A stretch of 64,000 bases of DNA from JAUUSJ01 sp051880475 (GCA_051880475.1 JBJEOA010000005.1:1-64000); one strand, 5' to 3'. Counted from the first letter of the stretch, positions 27,101-35,848 are shown. Notes: generated by a model not told the origin, from the sequence alone. Made by a program: numbers and translations.

Positions 27101-28001
27101 ATATAATCTTTGTTACTAATGTTTTTACCGTAATTTTACAAGTTGCAGTTTTCTTGCTTCCATCTGTTGTCTTTGCTGTGATTGTCGCTGTTCCATTTTT
27201 CAAAAATGTAACCTTACCCTTGCTATCTACTTTTGCAACAGATGAATTACTACTTGTATAAGACACAGTTTTTGTACTTACAGTCTTTGGTGAAACAGTT
27301 GCTGTTAATTGTAACGTCTTTCCTACATATCCTGTATAGCTAGTTTTATTTAGTGAAACTTTTGTTGCTAATGTTTTCACTGTAATACTACAAGTTGCTT
27401 TCTTGTCACTTCCATCTTTTGCCTTTGCTGTGATTGTCGCTGTTCCATTTTTCAAAAATGTAACCTTACCTTTACTATCTACTTTTGCAACAGATGGATT
27501 ACTGCTTGTGTAGGATACACTCTTTATCGTTGATGATTTTGGAGAAACACTTGTTTTTAACTGCAAAGTTTTTCCTACATACCCTGTGTATTTCGTTTTA
27601 TCAAATACAACTGATGTGACAGGTGTTCCTACTTTTACTGTAATCACAGCTTTCTTTTTCCAGTTTCCCGCACTCCACACTGTAACTTTAGCTGTTCCAT
27701 TTCTTCTTGCTATAATCTTTCCTGATGATGTTACTCCAACAACATTTCTATTGGAGCTGCCATATACCACTGATTTAGTGATTTTACCACTTACCTTTAC
27801 ACTTGTTTTTAAGTTATAAGTTTTTCCCTTTTTCAATACAAGTGTTGATGTACTAGGCTTCATAATGGTAACACTCAAAACCTCTGCTCGCTTTCTTGTG
27901 GCTGCCTGCACAGGTGGCATAGCTAATGTCAAAATCAATGCGACAAGCAATATCACTGACATAAAGCTCTTGATTACAAAGCTTTCTCTCCCTTTTTTCA
28001 T
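24126..28001 (-). CDS. Secreted multidomain GH16 beta-glucanase
   Basis: About 1291 residues from the ATG at 28001 (after AAAGGAGAG; an in-frame ATG 15 codons upstream lacks a ribosome site). A signal peptide ends near 'PPVQAAT'. Then four Big_2-type Ig-like repeats (to about residue 380), the first more divergent and two nearly identical, a GH16 catalytic domain (about 390-645) with the ExDxxE motif in 'CGEIDIMEVMG' (E509, D511, E514), and four CBM4/9-like modules, each opening with a 'NG.F' pattern. GH16 enzymes cut beta-1,3 or mixed-linkage glucans. No LPXTG or SLH anchor is seen; the Ig-like repeats may hold it in the wall. Convergent with LysR and divergent from a Nudix gene, so its own unit. 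Confidence 0.93.
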   Translation of the reverse strand: MKKGRESFVIKSFMSVILLVALILTLAMPPVQAATRKRAEVLSVTIMKPSTSTLVLKKGKTYNLKTSVKVSGKITKSVVYGSSNRNVVGVTSSGKIIARRNGTAKVTVWSAGNWKKKAVITVKVGTPVTSVVFDKTKYTGYVGKTLQLKTSVSPKSSTIKSVSYTSSNPSVAKVDSKGKVTFLKNGTATITAKAKDGSDKKATCSITVKTLATKVSLNKTSYTGYVGKTLQLTATVSPKTVSTKTVSYTSSNSSVAKVDSKGKVTFLKNGTATITAKTTDGSKKTATCKITVKTLVTKIILDKSSLTGKVGDTVELKVTVLPNTASTKSVSYTSSDETIAKVDSEGKVILLKEGVVTIIVKAKDASNKMETCEITVQKASDTDDVIREYEGYTLKWNEEFQGTALNRDDWNVELHEPGWVNAELQEYVDSEENIVVEDGVLKIKPVKKTDSEGNAYYTSGRINTQNKHDFKYGRFEVRAKVPTGKGYLPAFWMMPTNENLYGQWPRCGEIDIMEVMGQDVTKAYGTIHFGNPHSESQGTNILTEGNYADEWHVFSCEWEPGSIKWYIDDKLFHEENDWYSTTVGQGTVSYPAPFDQPFYMILNLAVGGSWVGYPDETTDFENQAFVVDWVRAYQKDSYDENVTKPEKEVNFREPDANGNYVYNGDFAVAEDLTDDKDWAFLTAAGGEAEAIIENSELSITTINAGTQNHSVQLVQPQIPVQRGNIYELSFDAYAQSDRTMIVDVSAPDRSWSRYLADTTVDLTTEKKTYTYTYQMADSDKDDANGRIEFNLGNTDNTSKVYISNVSIKVKDQFTPDDSKKPLTDGNYIYNGSFQEGAGRMENWMIQDTDNHAQCSVTDLNDGRRFMVTTTDCASTADVTLKQIAIPLATNGKYVLSFEAQADKTGIITAHIAGNEQSFELSTEKKTYTFNFETGDIINEADFIMDLGINGTVYLDNIRIDEDSLIKNGSFNAGLSGYEVYAYNTSDVNYVVDSLNEDNAFDITIQNSNDADWKIQLKQNNVNLIKDEWYTLKIDAKSSIERKLMYAIQRDGSTHKDAAGNEDWTPYVQEKASLTGDYQTLTKTFQMKYDTDEQSILSISMGAIDGVQISDLHRICIDNISLSLATPEEIEAATPTIPSIDANTEMIKNGNFAEGEANWIPAITFPGEATATFEDGKAEYDITNVGTADWNVQLKQEGITLENGCTYKVKFTASSTEDRIIKWAFLNPTYAWYGGEDVSLQAGIERECEAFVTISNETTDQITLVFSMGIIDGVDTLPSTVSISNVSLMKVE

Positions 28002-28220
28002 AGAGACTCTCCTTTCTTTTTTGATGTTTCTTTGTTTTGGATACACTTTTGGGTATTTTTAGTTTATCATTAATATATTTTTGTATATATCATAATCCTT
28101 TTATTAATATCAGAAATCTGCTCTACAAATTTGGCTTAATATTGACAAATATTAATTTAAACTATAAAATTGAGACAATGTATCAAGAATTATAAAAATA
28201 TATCAAAGAAAGGTCCCTCT

Positions 28221-28835
28221 ATGAACCAAAAAAAACAGCTAGAATTATTAAAGAATCATAAAATGTCAGTTATTGGATTAGAAGAATATCGCCAATCTGC
28301 AGTCTGTATTCCTCTTATTGAGAAAAATGAAACATACCAAATTTTATTTGAAGTTCGCTCAAAAAAAATAAATCACCAGCCAGGAGATATCTGTTTTCCA
28401 GGTGGAATGATAGAATTTAATGAAAAACCCATAGATGCAGCGATAAGAGAAACTTGTGAAGAACTATGCATAAATTCCGAGCAAATACAGTTTTTAGGGG
28501 CGACAGACCTACTCATTGGAAGCTCTATCCTTGTATATCCATATTCCGTTTTATTAAAAAATTATGAAAATACGTGGAATCCATCTGAAGTGGAAGAAAT
28601 ATTTTTTGTACCTTTGGATTTCTTTTTAGAAACTAAACCAGAAGTCTATGAAATTGAGAGAAAGGCAATCCTCCCCGACAATTTTCCATATGAAAGAATT
28701 GTCGGAGGGAAAAATTATAAATGGCGCAAACGCACCGAAAATATTTATTTTTATCAGTACAATAATTATACTATCTGGGGAATGACAGCAAAGATTTTAT
28801 ATTCATTTATAAATATATGGAAGTCCTTGATATAA
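28221..28835 (+). CDS. Nudix hydrolase, CoA pyrophosphatase type
   Basis: About 204 residues from the ATG at 28221 (after AAAGAAAGG). It has the NudL/UPF0035 motif 'HQPGDICFPGG' just before the Nudix box 'GMIEFNEKPIDAAIRETCEE', the pair that marks CoA diphosphatases, which split CoA into 4'-phosphopantetheine and 3',5'-ADP. The Gly that normally closes the box is Cys here ('CEELCI'). It is divergent from the GH16 gene with no partner gene, and likely acts as a housecleaning enzyme. Confidence 0.85.
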   Translation: MNQKKQLELLKNHKMSVIGLEEYRQSAVCIPLIEKNETYQILFEVRSKKINHQPGDICFPGGMIEFNEKPIDAAIRETCEELCINSEQIQFLGATDLLIGSSILVYPYSVLLKNYENTWNPSEVEEIFFVPLDFFLETKPEVYEIERKAILPDNFPYERIVGGKNYKWRKRTENIYFYQYNNYTIWGMTAKILYSFINIWKSLI

Positions 28836-28851
28836 TACTTAATCATACTCA

Positions 28852-30309
28852 TTATATTACAAAATCATCTTTTACAGATGTACTTAAAGCCCAAATCTTC
28901 ACCTCTCCATTATCACTGACTGTATAATTATGCTCATTTTTAACTGGATAAATATGAGAAGTAAAAGTAGCCTCACCATCATTTGCAAATATTTCAACAG
29001 AACTATGGTCAATAAAAATTCTTAAACTTGTAAGCTTATTTTCAAGAGGCATATTTAAAACTTCTCCAACTTTCTCATTAAAACGTTTCGCAAGTTTTTG
29101 GCGGTCTACTGTACAAACTTTTGTCTTCTCATCATAATGCAATGTCATTCCACCATTGCCATCTTCTGTAGTAAAGAGACTTAAATCAAAATCTCCATCT
29201 CCGACAGTAATATACATCTCACACGCTTCCTCTAGAGTGCCGTCTGCTGGAAGTTCTCGCTCTCTCAAATTTTCAATACCTGTAATTGGTGTCTGAATTA
29301 AGCGTCCATCTCGTATTCTCAATTCTCTTGGCAAAGTCATACTTCCTTCCCAATCCTCCTCCTCGGTAGGATAATGATTGTCAGGAAGACCAATCCATGC
29401 CATAATAATGGCTTTATCTTTATCAGCCACATTTGCCGCTAACTGTGCTGCATAAAAATCAAATCCATAATCTAAATATCGATAATCTGATTCTGGCGTA
29501 AATGTCAAAGTATCATAATCCATCTTTCCGATAAGATATACATTATGATTTGTACTTTCACTGCGTCCAGGCAATTTTGTATATTGTGGAGAAAAGATTA
29601 AGACATCCTTTCCACCAATATGCTCAATGCAAGGACATTCCCACATACCTCCAAAATCTTCATAGCCTAAAACGTTTAATTTACCGGCAAAACTCCAGCC
29701 TTCCATTAATTTCTCAGACTGATAAACTAAAACACATCCTTTTTTCTCCAAAGACTGTGCACCGATAAATATATAATACATCTTCTTTTGTTCATTATAA
29801 AAAACTTTAGGATCTCTCTGATGCTCGCTATAATCTTCTCTTGGTCCAAAAAGAGGTTTTGGCAACTTCACTGGCTTTCCATCCTCCCCTAACTTAGCTG
29901 CACAAGTATAAGGTGTTCTCACCCAATTTTCATCTCTGTGATTTCCTGTGTAGAAGAAATAAAGTTCATCATCAACAGAAATCGCTGAACCCGAATGAGT
30001 TCCCTTATTATCATAAATACAATCTGGTTTTAAACCAACTCCCTCATTTTTCCAGTGAACTAAATCTTTCGATGTGACATGATACCAATACTTTAATCCG
30101 TGAACAGCACCCCAAGGACACCACTGATAAAATAAATGCCATATTCCCTTATGACAGGCAAATCCATTTGGGTCACTAGATAACCCTGTAACAGGCTGCA
30201 CATGATAAGTCTGTCGATAAGCTGACTTACTAATCTTCTCAAAAAGCTCTCTAATTTCTTCCGGACTTTGTAATACTCTATAACGCTCTTCCTTTGTCCA
30301 TTCTCTCAT
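28852..30309 (-). CDS. scrB: GH32 sucrose-6-phosphate hydrolase / beta-fructofuranosidase
   Basis: 485 residues without a signal peptide, so cytoplasmic. The five-blade GH32 domain shows the nucleophile D46 in 'LSSDPNG', the transition-state Asp D166 in 'QRDPKVF' and acid/base E224 in 'WECP'; a beta-sandwich follows from about 350. It splits sucrose or its 6-phosphate, or short fructans. No sucrose transporter or kinase lies beside it. Two LacI-type operators upstream suggest control by an ScrR-like repressor or CcpA coded elsewhere. Start follows AAAGGTGAGG. Confidence 0.93.
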   Translation of the reverse strand: MREWTKEERYRVLQSPEEIRELFEKISKSAYRQTYHVQPVTGLSSDPNGFACHKGIWHLFYQWCPWGAVHGLKYWYHVTSKDLVHWKNEGVGLKPDCIYDNKGTHSGSAISVDDELYFFYTGNHRDENWVRTPYTCAAKLGEDGKPVKLPKPLFGPREDYSEHQRDPKVFYNEQKKMYYIFIGAQSLEKKGCVLVYQSEKLMEGWSFAGKLNVLGYEDFGGMWECPCIEHIGGKDVLIFSPQYTKLPGRSESTNHNVYLIGKMDYDTLTFTPESDYRYLDYGFDFYAAQLAANVADKDKAIIMAWIGLPDNHYPTEEEDWEGSMTLPRELRIRDGRLIQTPITGIENLRERELPADGTLEEACEMYITVGDGDFDLSLFTTEDGNGGMTLHYDEKTKVCTVDRQKLAKRFNEKVGEVLNMPLENKLTSLRIFIDHSSVEIFANDGEATFTSHIYPVKNEHNYTVSDNGEVKIWALSTSVKDDFVI

Positions 30310-30336
30310 AATATAACCTCACCTTTCTAATAGTGG

Positions 30337-30353
30337 TGTAATAAAATATTACA
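30337..30353. promoter_or_regulatory. Palindrome just upstream of scrB
   Basis: TGTAATA-AAA-TATTACA is a perfect inverted repeat, extended by AGTG/CACT with one extra base. It sits between the likely promoter and the scrB ribosome site, where a repressor would block transcription. Confidence 0.45.
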
Positions 30354-30380
30354 CTATCTTATACCGCTTCTGTTGATTTT

Positions 30381-30462
30381 TGAAATCGTTTACATTTAAA
30401 AATATATCATATTTTATTATTTTTTTCAATTATCTGTTTTATTTTTGTTGAAATCATTTACA
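30381..30462 (-). promoter_or_regulatory. Two LacI/CcpA-type operators upstream of scrB
   Basis: Minus strand TGTAAACGATTTCA (30381-30394) and TGTAAATGATTTCA (30449-30462) differ at one base. Both resemble the cre/LacI-family consensus TGWAARCGYTWNCW. They are 68 bases apart, a distance that allows looping. Carbon control of scrB by CcpA or ScrR is inferred. Confidence 0.6.
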
Positions 30463-30630
30463 AATTTAGCTCTGTACTAGCAAAATCTACCTATTTTTTA
30501 ACTATATTGCACAAACTTCTTCATTTTCCATGTACGAATCTCTGTACATTTTCTTTCATTTATGATAAGATAGTAAAGCGTAACTTTATAAAATCACATA
30601 TTTTATTTACTACATAAGAAAGGATTTATT
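30463..30630. other. Upstream region of the AGCS symporter gene
   Basis: Together with the two preceding entries this fills the 321-base gap. It holds an inverted repeat TGTAC-N8-GTACA at 30531-30548 and a likely promoter for the symporter (TGTACA, 17 bases, TAAGAT, ending near 30570). No riboswitch is evident. Confidence 0.4.
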
Positions 30631-32022
30631 ATGCTTCAGCTAATCGAAACTATTAACTCTGCTGTCAACAATTTTATATGGGGTGTGCCAGCAATGATCT
30701 GTATTATCGGTGTGGGACTATATTTAAGTATCCGCCTAGGATTTATACAACTACGAAAATTCCCCTATGCAATGAAAGTAACTATCGGAAGAATGTTTCG
30801 AAAACGGACGGCTTCTGACGGCTCTATGACACCTTTTCAGGCAGTCTGCACCGCTCTAGCTGCAACTGTAGGAACGGGAAATATAGCTGGTGTGGCAGGT
30901 GCCATTGCCATTGGAGGCCCAGGTGCTGTCTTTTGGATGTGGATTTCTGCATTTCTTGGTATGTGTACAAAATTTTCTGAGGTGACACTTGCCGTTCATT
31001 TTCGAGAGAGAAATGCACAAGGAGATTTCGTCGGCGGTCCTATGTATTATATAAAAAATGGATTATCAAAAAACTGGCATTGGCTTGCCACACTTTTTTC
31101 TCTTTTTGGAGTACTAACTGTCTTTGGAACTGGCAATGCCACTCAAGTCAATACTATCACCACTGCCATTAATTCTGCTTTGCTTAATTATCATATTATC
31201 GGTGAGCAACAAGTATCTATGATTAACCTAATTATTGGAATACTTATCGCAGTATTAGTAGCCCTTGTTCTTTTAGGTGGCATTAAACGAATCGGAACTG
31301 TCACAGAAAAATTAGTTCCATTTATGGCTCTTTTCTATATCATACTCGCTTTTGGCGTTGTCATTTTAAATATAGACCGAGTACCTGGCGTGTTCGCTTC
31401 TATCATCTCTGGAGCTTTTCGTCCCGCTTCCGTCACGGGTGGCATTGTGGGAAGTTTCTTCCTTAGCATGAAAAAAGGTGTATCAAGAGGTATCTTCTCC
31501 AATGAGGCAGGTCTTGGTACTGGATCTATCGCTCACGCATGTGCTGACACAAAAAAACCTGTAAAACAAGGATTTTTCGGAATTTTTGAAGTATTTACTG
31601 ATACAATTCTTATCTGCACTCTCACTGCTCTTATTATCCTTTGCAGTGATGTTCCTATTACTTACGGTGCTGCCGCAGGTGCGGAGCTTACAATCTCAGG
31701 ATTTACTGCCACTTATGGCAACTGGGTTTCCATCTTTACTGCTGTTGCCATGTGTTGCTTTGCATTCTCCACGATTATCGGTTGGGGACTTTACGGGGCA
31801 CGCTGCATCGAGTTTCTCTTCTCATCAGAAAAGGTTATCAAGCCTTTTATGGTTGTGTACTCACTCGTTGCCATCCTTGGCGCTACCGTTAATTTAGGGC
31901 TTCTTTGGAGCATCGCCGAGACATTCAACGGACTTATGGCAATTCCAAACTTAATCGCTTTATTCTTGTTATCAGGAACTGTTGTTAAACTTGTAAAAGA
32001 GTATTTTGAGACAGAACAGTAA
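30631..32022 (+). CDS. Sodium:alanine/glycine symporter, AGCS family
   Basis: 463 residues with about 11 membrane segments. The family signature 'ALAATVGTGNIAGVAGAIAI' near residue 70 and 'SNEAGLGTGSIAHA' near 290 are clear. It imports a small neutral amino acid with sodium. Start follows AGAAAGGA. Stand-alone unit closed by a long terminator. Confidence 0.95.
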   Translation: MLQLIETINSAVNNFIWGVPAMICIIGVGLYLSIRLGFIQLRKFPYAMKVTIGRMFRKRTASDGSMTPFQAVCTALAATVGTGNIAGVAGAIAIGGPGAVFWMWISAFLGMCTKFSEVTLAVHFRERNAQGDFVGGPMYYIKNGLSKNWHWLATLFSLFGVLTVFGTGNATQVNTITTAINSALLNYHIIGEQQVSMINLIIGILIAVLVALVLLGGIKRIGTVTEKLVPFMALFYIILAFGVVILNIDRVPGVFASIISGAFRPASVTGGIVGSFFLSMKKGVSRGIFSNEAGLGTGSIAHACADTKKPVKQGFFGIFEVFTDTILICTLTALIILCSDVPITYGAAAGAELTISGFTATYGNWVSIFTAVAMCCFAFSTIIGWGLYGARCIEFLFSSEKVIKPFMVVYSLVAILGATVNLGLLWSIAETFNGLMAIPNLIALFLLSGTVVKLVKEYFETEQ

Positions 32023-32029
32023 AAATGAA

Positions 32030-32109
32030 AACGTGAGAGATTATACTAACATCCAATCGCTAAATTTTAATTTAACTTTTTTGGATTACTTTAATCTCTC
32101 ACGCTTTTT
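32030..32109. terminator. Long hairpin terminator after the AGCS gene
   Basis: ACGTGAGAGATTA pairs with TTAATCTCTCACG, with an inner TCCAA/TTGGA stem in the loop, then five T. It lies between convergent genes and can serve both. Confidence 0.8.
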
Positions 32110-32124
32110 ATATTTTCTATTTTT

Positions 32125-33030
32125 TTACTCCTCTATCTTTTTTAAATATTTCCAACACTGTTTATCGTTAATAAGCATGCTTGCAAATCGCTCTACACCA
32201 AAACGCTCCATAAACAAATCACATTTACATAAAAACATATAATAAATATTCATTCCACATCCCTGCAATGTCTCAAAATTCCCCTGACCTTTAGAAATTA
32301 GCACATCGGCATTTTCCATCGCTTTTTTTGCCTCCTCATTAATCTCCTCAAGCCATGTTCCTGGAATTGCTGTTCCATTTTCAATGATGCGAGCCTCATC
32401 CACCAATCCGACCTGCCTTGCATCCTCTATTGTCACATCGTTAATAATCTGCTCTCCCCTTACAATAATAGTGACATCAATATGTGGATACAACATTTTT
32501 ATAATGCGAATCAAAAGCTTATCTAGAACAACTTCTCCACAATTATCTGTCAGATAAACTAAGCTTTTTCCATTTTGTAAATCAGCCTTTAAATTCTCAT
32601 ATTCCCTTTCATCTACGGGATTATTTTGCGCAGTTTCAATTAACTCCATAAGCTTTTCATTCTCGACATCAACTAGCGTTCCAAAATCAATATAATTTCC
32701 GACTGTTGCATACTGAATTGCTCTTTTTAGAGGCTCTTTCGACTCCAATAACTTTTTATAAATATCTCCCTCAATCTGCAGCATTAACTCATTAAACCCA
32801 TACTTGATTTTGGAGAAATCTTTTTTCTCTCCAAACATTTCTTTTTGAATTCGCACAATTCTAGAAGATACAACCGGGGCACTATCTTTTTCCGTCACAT
32901 TCGATAATAACTTTAACACCCTCTTCATATAAACTAGTCTTTCCTTTTCTGGTAAATCCGCAGGAAAATTTTTTAATTCTTTTTGTGCCAAACATATAAT
33001 ACATCCCGAATCCATTCGAGCAACCGCCAT
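32125..33030 (-). CDS. DUF89 / damage-control phosphatase family protein
   Basis: 301 residues of the DUF89 (ARMT1-like) family, metal-dependent phosphatases thought to remove damaged sugar or cofactor phosphates. Metal-site motifs 'YLTDNCGEVVLDKLLI' and 'VLISKGQGNFETLQG' are present, as is the N-terminal Cys pair 'SGCIIC'. Start follows GGGAGGAAAG. No neighbour shares its strand and unit, so the substrate cannot be inferred. Confidence 0.88.
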   Translation of the reverse strand: MAVARMDSGCIICLAQKELKNFPADLPEKERLVYMKRVLKLLSNVTEKDSAPVVSSRIVRIQKEMFGEKKDFSKIKYGFNELMLQIEGDIYKKLLESKEPLKRAIQYATVGNYIDFGTLVDVENEKLMELIETAQNNPVDEREYENLKADLQNGKSLVYLTDNCGEVVLDKLLIRIIKMLYPHIDVTIIVRGEQIINDVTIEDARQVGLVDEARIIENGTAIPGTWLEEINEEAKKAMENADVLISKGQGNFETLQGCGMNIYYMFLCKCDLFMERFGVERFASMLINDKQCWKYLKKIEE

Positions 33031-33137
33031 TTTTCTTTCCTCCCACTTAATCCACTAAAATGCTTATATTTTCATTAAGTATAGCATAATTTTTTATATT
33101 TTTCATATAAAAAATTCTTTACTCGAACAAATCCAAT

Positions 33138-34133
33138 CTATTTTTTTCTCAACATTGCTGCCACTCCACATACTGCTGCGAATAACACACCTGCCACTGG
33201 CCATATAATCCAACTTCTATCCCATCTCTGTGTCCAAAAACTAACCCCAAGATAAATCGCTGTCACTGTACACCAATATACCTTTGATAAATTTTTATTT
33301 TGTCTATTTTCTAGCTTATTCTCTCTCGTATATTCTCCCTCTTCCATAAGCTTTTGATAACTTCCATAAATCATGCCAGACCATACCATTAAAAATACAC
33401 CAAACGCAACAAAGAAAAGCAAAAGAACCACACAATAAATATACGCAATCTCTTTCAAACTAAGAGCCGCTGCTACCATAAGAGGAACAACACTCACAAT
33501 ACAGAGAACTACTCCTATTGTAATACATTTTTTAAAGGTAGGCTCAAACTCTTCTCTTTTTTTCTCAACAGCACCGTACCCACCATACTGTAAAGAAATA
33601 TTCTCAAATTCCAAAAAATCATACTTATCTAATTTCATCCCAAGCATAATAAAAGTTGCCACCGCACCTGCTATAATCAAAAGTAGAATGGTCACACCAA
33701 TCCCACCTGCCATATCTTCCGTTATTGATAAAATTCCATACTCGGAAAGCCCGGCTAATAGAATTAGTAAAACCGGAGATAAAATACAAGCAGATACTGC
33801 AGCAGCCATCTTCTTGGCAGACCTCTCCACTAAATTCATATATTTATTTACTTCTTCTATGGATATCGCTCGTGTGGGCAACGCTTCTTCAGTAAATGTG
33901 TCCTCTATCGTCACTATCTGTGCTTTATTCTCTTCCATCTCATCCTTTAATAAATAATCTGTGCTCACCTCAAAAACTTGACTTAACTTGAGAATTCTAT
34001 CTAAATCTGGTATAGAAGCAGAGCTTTCCCATTTCGAGACAGATTGACGAGATACATTTAACTGCATCGCAAGTTCCTCCTGCGACCATCCCTTTTCTTT
34101 CCTAAGTTTTACTATTTTCTCTGCTAAAATCAT
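33138..34133 (-). CDS. XRE-family regulator with membrane domain
   Basis: 331 residues. An N-terminal Cro/C1 helix-turn-helix (about 5-60, 'QLNVSRQSVSKWESSASIPD') is joined by an acidic linker to a C-terminal part with five or six membrane segments (about 110-330). Such membrane-tethered XRE proteins are common in Firmicutes and may pass on an envelope signal. Two near-identical repeats in its own upstream region (34207-34247) suggest autoregulation. Confidence 0.9.
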   Translation of the reverse strand: MILAEKIVKLRKEKGWSQEELAMQLNVSRQSVSKWESSASIPDLDRILKLSQVFEVSTDYLLKDEMEENKAQIVTIEDTFTEEALPTRAISIEEVNKYMNLVERSAKKMAAAVSACILSPVLLILLAGLSEYGILSITEDMAGGIGVTILLLIIAGAVATFIMLGMKLDKYDFLEFENISLQYGGYGAVEKKREEFEPTFKKCITIGVVLCIVSVVPLMVAAALSLKEIAYIYCVVLLLFFVAFGVFLMVWSGMIYGSYQKLMEEGEYTRENKLENRQNKNLSKVYWCTVTAIYLGVSFWTQRWDRSWIIWPVAGVLFAAVCGVAAMLRKK

Positions 34134-34206
34134 ATTTCTTCCTCCCTATCCTATTTTTTCATTTTTTCCTTTACGGTAAATTTATTATAGCAAAAAAAGC
34201 GATTGA

Positions 34207-34247
34207 CAACTACCAATTTAGCTTGGAAATTTGTCAACTGCCAGTTG
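34207..34247. promoter_or_regulatory. Paired operator-like repeats upstream of the XRE gene
   Basis: CAACTACCAATT (34207-34218) and CAACTGCCAGTT (34235-34246) match at 10 of 12 bases, 28 bases apart. The second extends to the perfect palindrome CAACTG-C-CAGTTG. A minus-strand TATAAT lies close downstream near 34185, so a bound repressor would block it. Confidence 0.5.
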
Positions 34248-34256
34248 CACACGAAA

Positions 34257-34304
34257 AAAAATAGGAAATAGCTAGAATTATTTTTCTTAACTACTTCCTA
34301 TTTA
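34257..34304 (-). terminator. Terminator of the antiporter gene
   Basis: AAATAGGAAATAG and CTACTTCCTATTT pair with one mismatch around 18 bases; the minus-strand side ends in a T run. Confidence 0.8.
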
Positions 34305-34343
34305 TTGAATTTTATACTCTATTTTCCATTTTTTTACAAAATT

Positions 34344-35540
34344 CTATTCTGCTATACATACACTTTTTTTCTCTTTCATAACCATACCAAGTAAAATTGG
34401 TGTGAGGAGAGTTGTGACGATAACAACGATAACAATCGGTGCAAAAAGTGTATCATCTAATAAATTTGCCTGATATCCCTTTTGAGCAACAATAAGGGCA
34501 ACCTCACCACGAGAAATCATACCAATTCCAATCTGAAGTGCCTCTTTATTTGTACATTTACAAACTCTCGCTCCAAGTCCACATCCAATAATCTTTGTCA
34601 TAATTGCGATAATTAAAAGTACAGCGGAAAAAATCCAATCTGCTGCTGTCATACCACCAATCTGCACTTTCAACCCGACACTCGCAAAGAAAATAGGGGA
34701 GAAAAACATATAAGATTCAATCTCAATTTTTCTATCTACATATGGCTCAATTTTGGTGTTACAAAGCATTAAACCTGCAAAATAAGCACCTGTAATATCA
34801 GCAATTCCAAATACTGTCTCAGACATATAAGCTAAGATTAAAGCAAATGCAGCCGCAAAAATCGCTGTTCTCCTCTTATGATCTTGCTCTTCAAATAATG
34901 GGCTCGCTTTCATTTTGATAAAAGTAATTACTAACAGACAGATAAAATAAAGACCAATCTTTACAAATACTTCCACTGGTTTTACATCTGGATTTTTCAA
35001 GCTCATAATAACGGTCAAAACGATAATGCCTAAAATATCGTCAATAACAGCGGCTCCAAGAATTGTTGTTCCAACCTTTCCTTTTAACTTACCCATCTCT
35101 CTAAGAGTCTCAACTGTAATACTAACCGATGTGGCAGTTAATATTACACCAACAAAAAATGATTTTAATAACTCATTATAATCACTTATATTTGGATGGA
35201 AGAAAACGATATACGCTATCGTTCCACCGATTAATGGCACAATAACACCGAGCACTGCCGTGACAGCCGAAGCTACAATATTTTCCTTCAATTCACTAAG
35301 CTCTGTTCCAAGCCCAGCTCCAAACATCAAGAAAATAACGCCAATCTCTGCTGCATACTCAATGAAAATGCCCGCATCTCCCTCAAGAGAAATAACATTA
35401 AAAAAAGATGGTCCTAGAATAACACCCGCCATTAACGCTCCTACAACTGCAGGTAAATGTACTCTCTTAGACATTAATCCGAGAACTTTCGTAGATAATA
35501 AAATAATTGCCACAAATAAAATAAAATTATATGATTCCAT
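34344..35540 (-). CDS. Cation:proton antiporter, CPA2 family
   Basis: 398 residues with about 12-13 membrane segments. The paired acidic site is seen in 'AAVIDDILGIIVLTVIM' (Asp-Asp as in NapA/NhaA-like CPA2 exchangers). No cytoplasmic TrkA domain is present, so it is the short sodium/proton form rather than KefB. Start follows TAGGAGGGAG. A long hairpin precedes the ribosome site. Confidence 0.92.
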   Translation of the reverse strand: MESYNFILFVAIILLSTKVLGLMSKRVHLPAVVGALMAGVILGPSFFNVISLEGDAGIFIEYAAEIGVIFLMFGAGLGTELSELKENIVASAVTAVLGVIVPLIGGTIAYIVFFHPNISDYNELLKSFFVGVILTATSVSITVETLREMGKLKGKVGTTILGAAVIDDILGIIVLTVIMSLKNPDVKPVEVFVKIGLYFICLLVITFIKMKASPLFEEQDHKRRTAIFAAAFALILAYMSETVFGIADITGAYFAGLMLCNTKIEPYVDRKIEIESYMFFSPIFFASVGLKVQIGGMTAADWIFSAVLLIIAIMTKIIGCGLGARVCKCTNKEALQIGIGMISRGEVALIVAQKGYQANLLDDTLFAPIVIVVIVTTLLTPILLGMVMKEKKSVCIAE

Positions 35541-35562
35541 ATTTCTCCCTCCTAATAATTAT

Positions 35563-35613
35563 TATAAAAGTCCTCATGAAACGAGCAAAAAACAGGATAA
35601 TCAGACTTTTATA
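35563..35613 (-). promoter_or_regulatory. Long hairpin in the antiporter leader
   Basis: TATAAAAGTC and GACTTTTATA are perfectly complementary over 10 bases, 31 bases apart, and end about 20 bases before the antiporter start. Inside, CCT/AGG and CTC/GAG can also pair. With no T run it is unlikely to be a simple terminator. It could be a leader RNA controlling translation, or a DNA site. Confidence 0.4.
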
Positions 35614-35818
35614 TCAACTTTTCAACTTTTTATCATAAATGAATGATTATATTGTAGTAATAGAAATTTCATTTTGCAATACTTTTTTCCATATCCTGCA
35701 AATTTCTACATTTTTTATGAAGTTCATTTTTATTTATTTTTCGATTTATGCAAGTTTCCTCTTGAAAAAAAAATTAAAGATGTCCCATTTATTGCCAAAG
35801 TTACTTTTTTTGAAAGAA

Positions 35819-35848
35819 TTTACAAGTTTTCCAAAATAAATGTATTAT
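35819..35848 (+). promoter_or_regulatory. Probable MATE gene promoter
   Basis: TTTACA and TATTAT with an 18-base spacer, about 85 bases before the MATE start. The remainder of the 392-base gap (35614-35818) is AT-rich and shows nothing else I can support. Confidence 0.4.
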
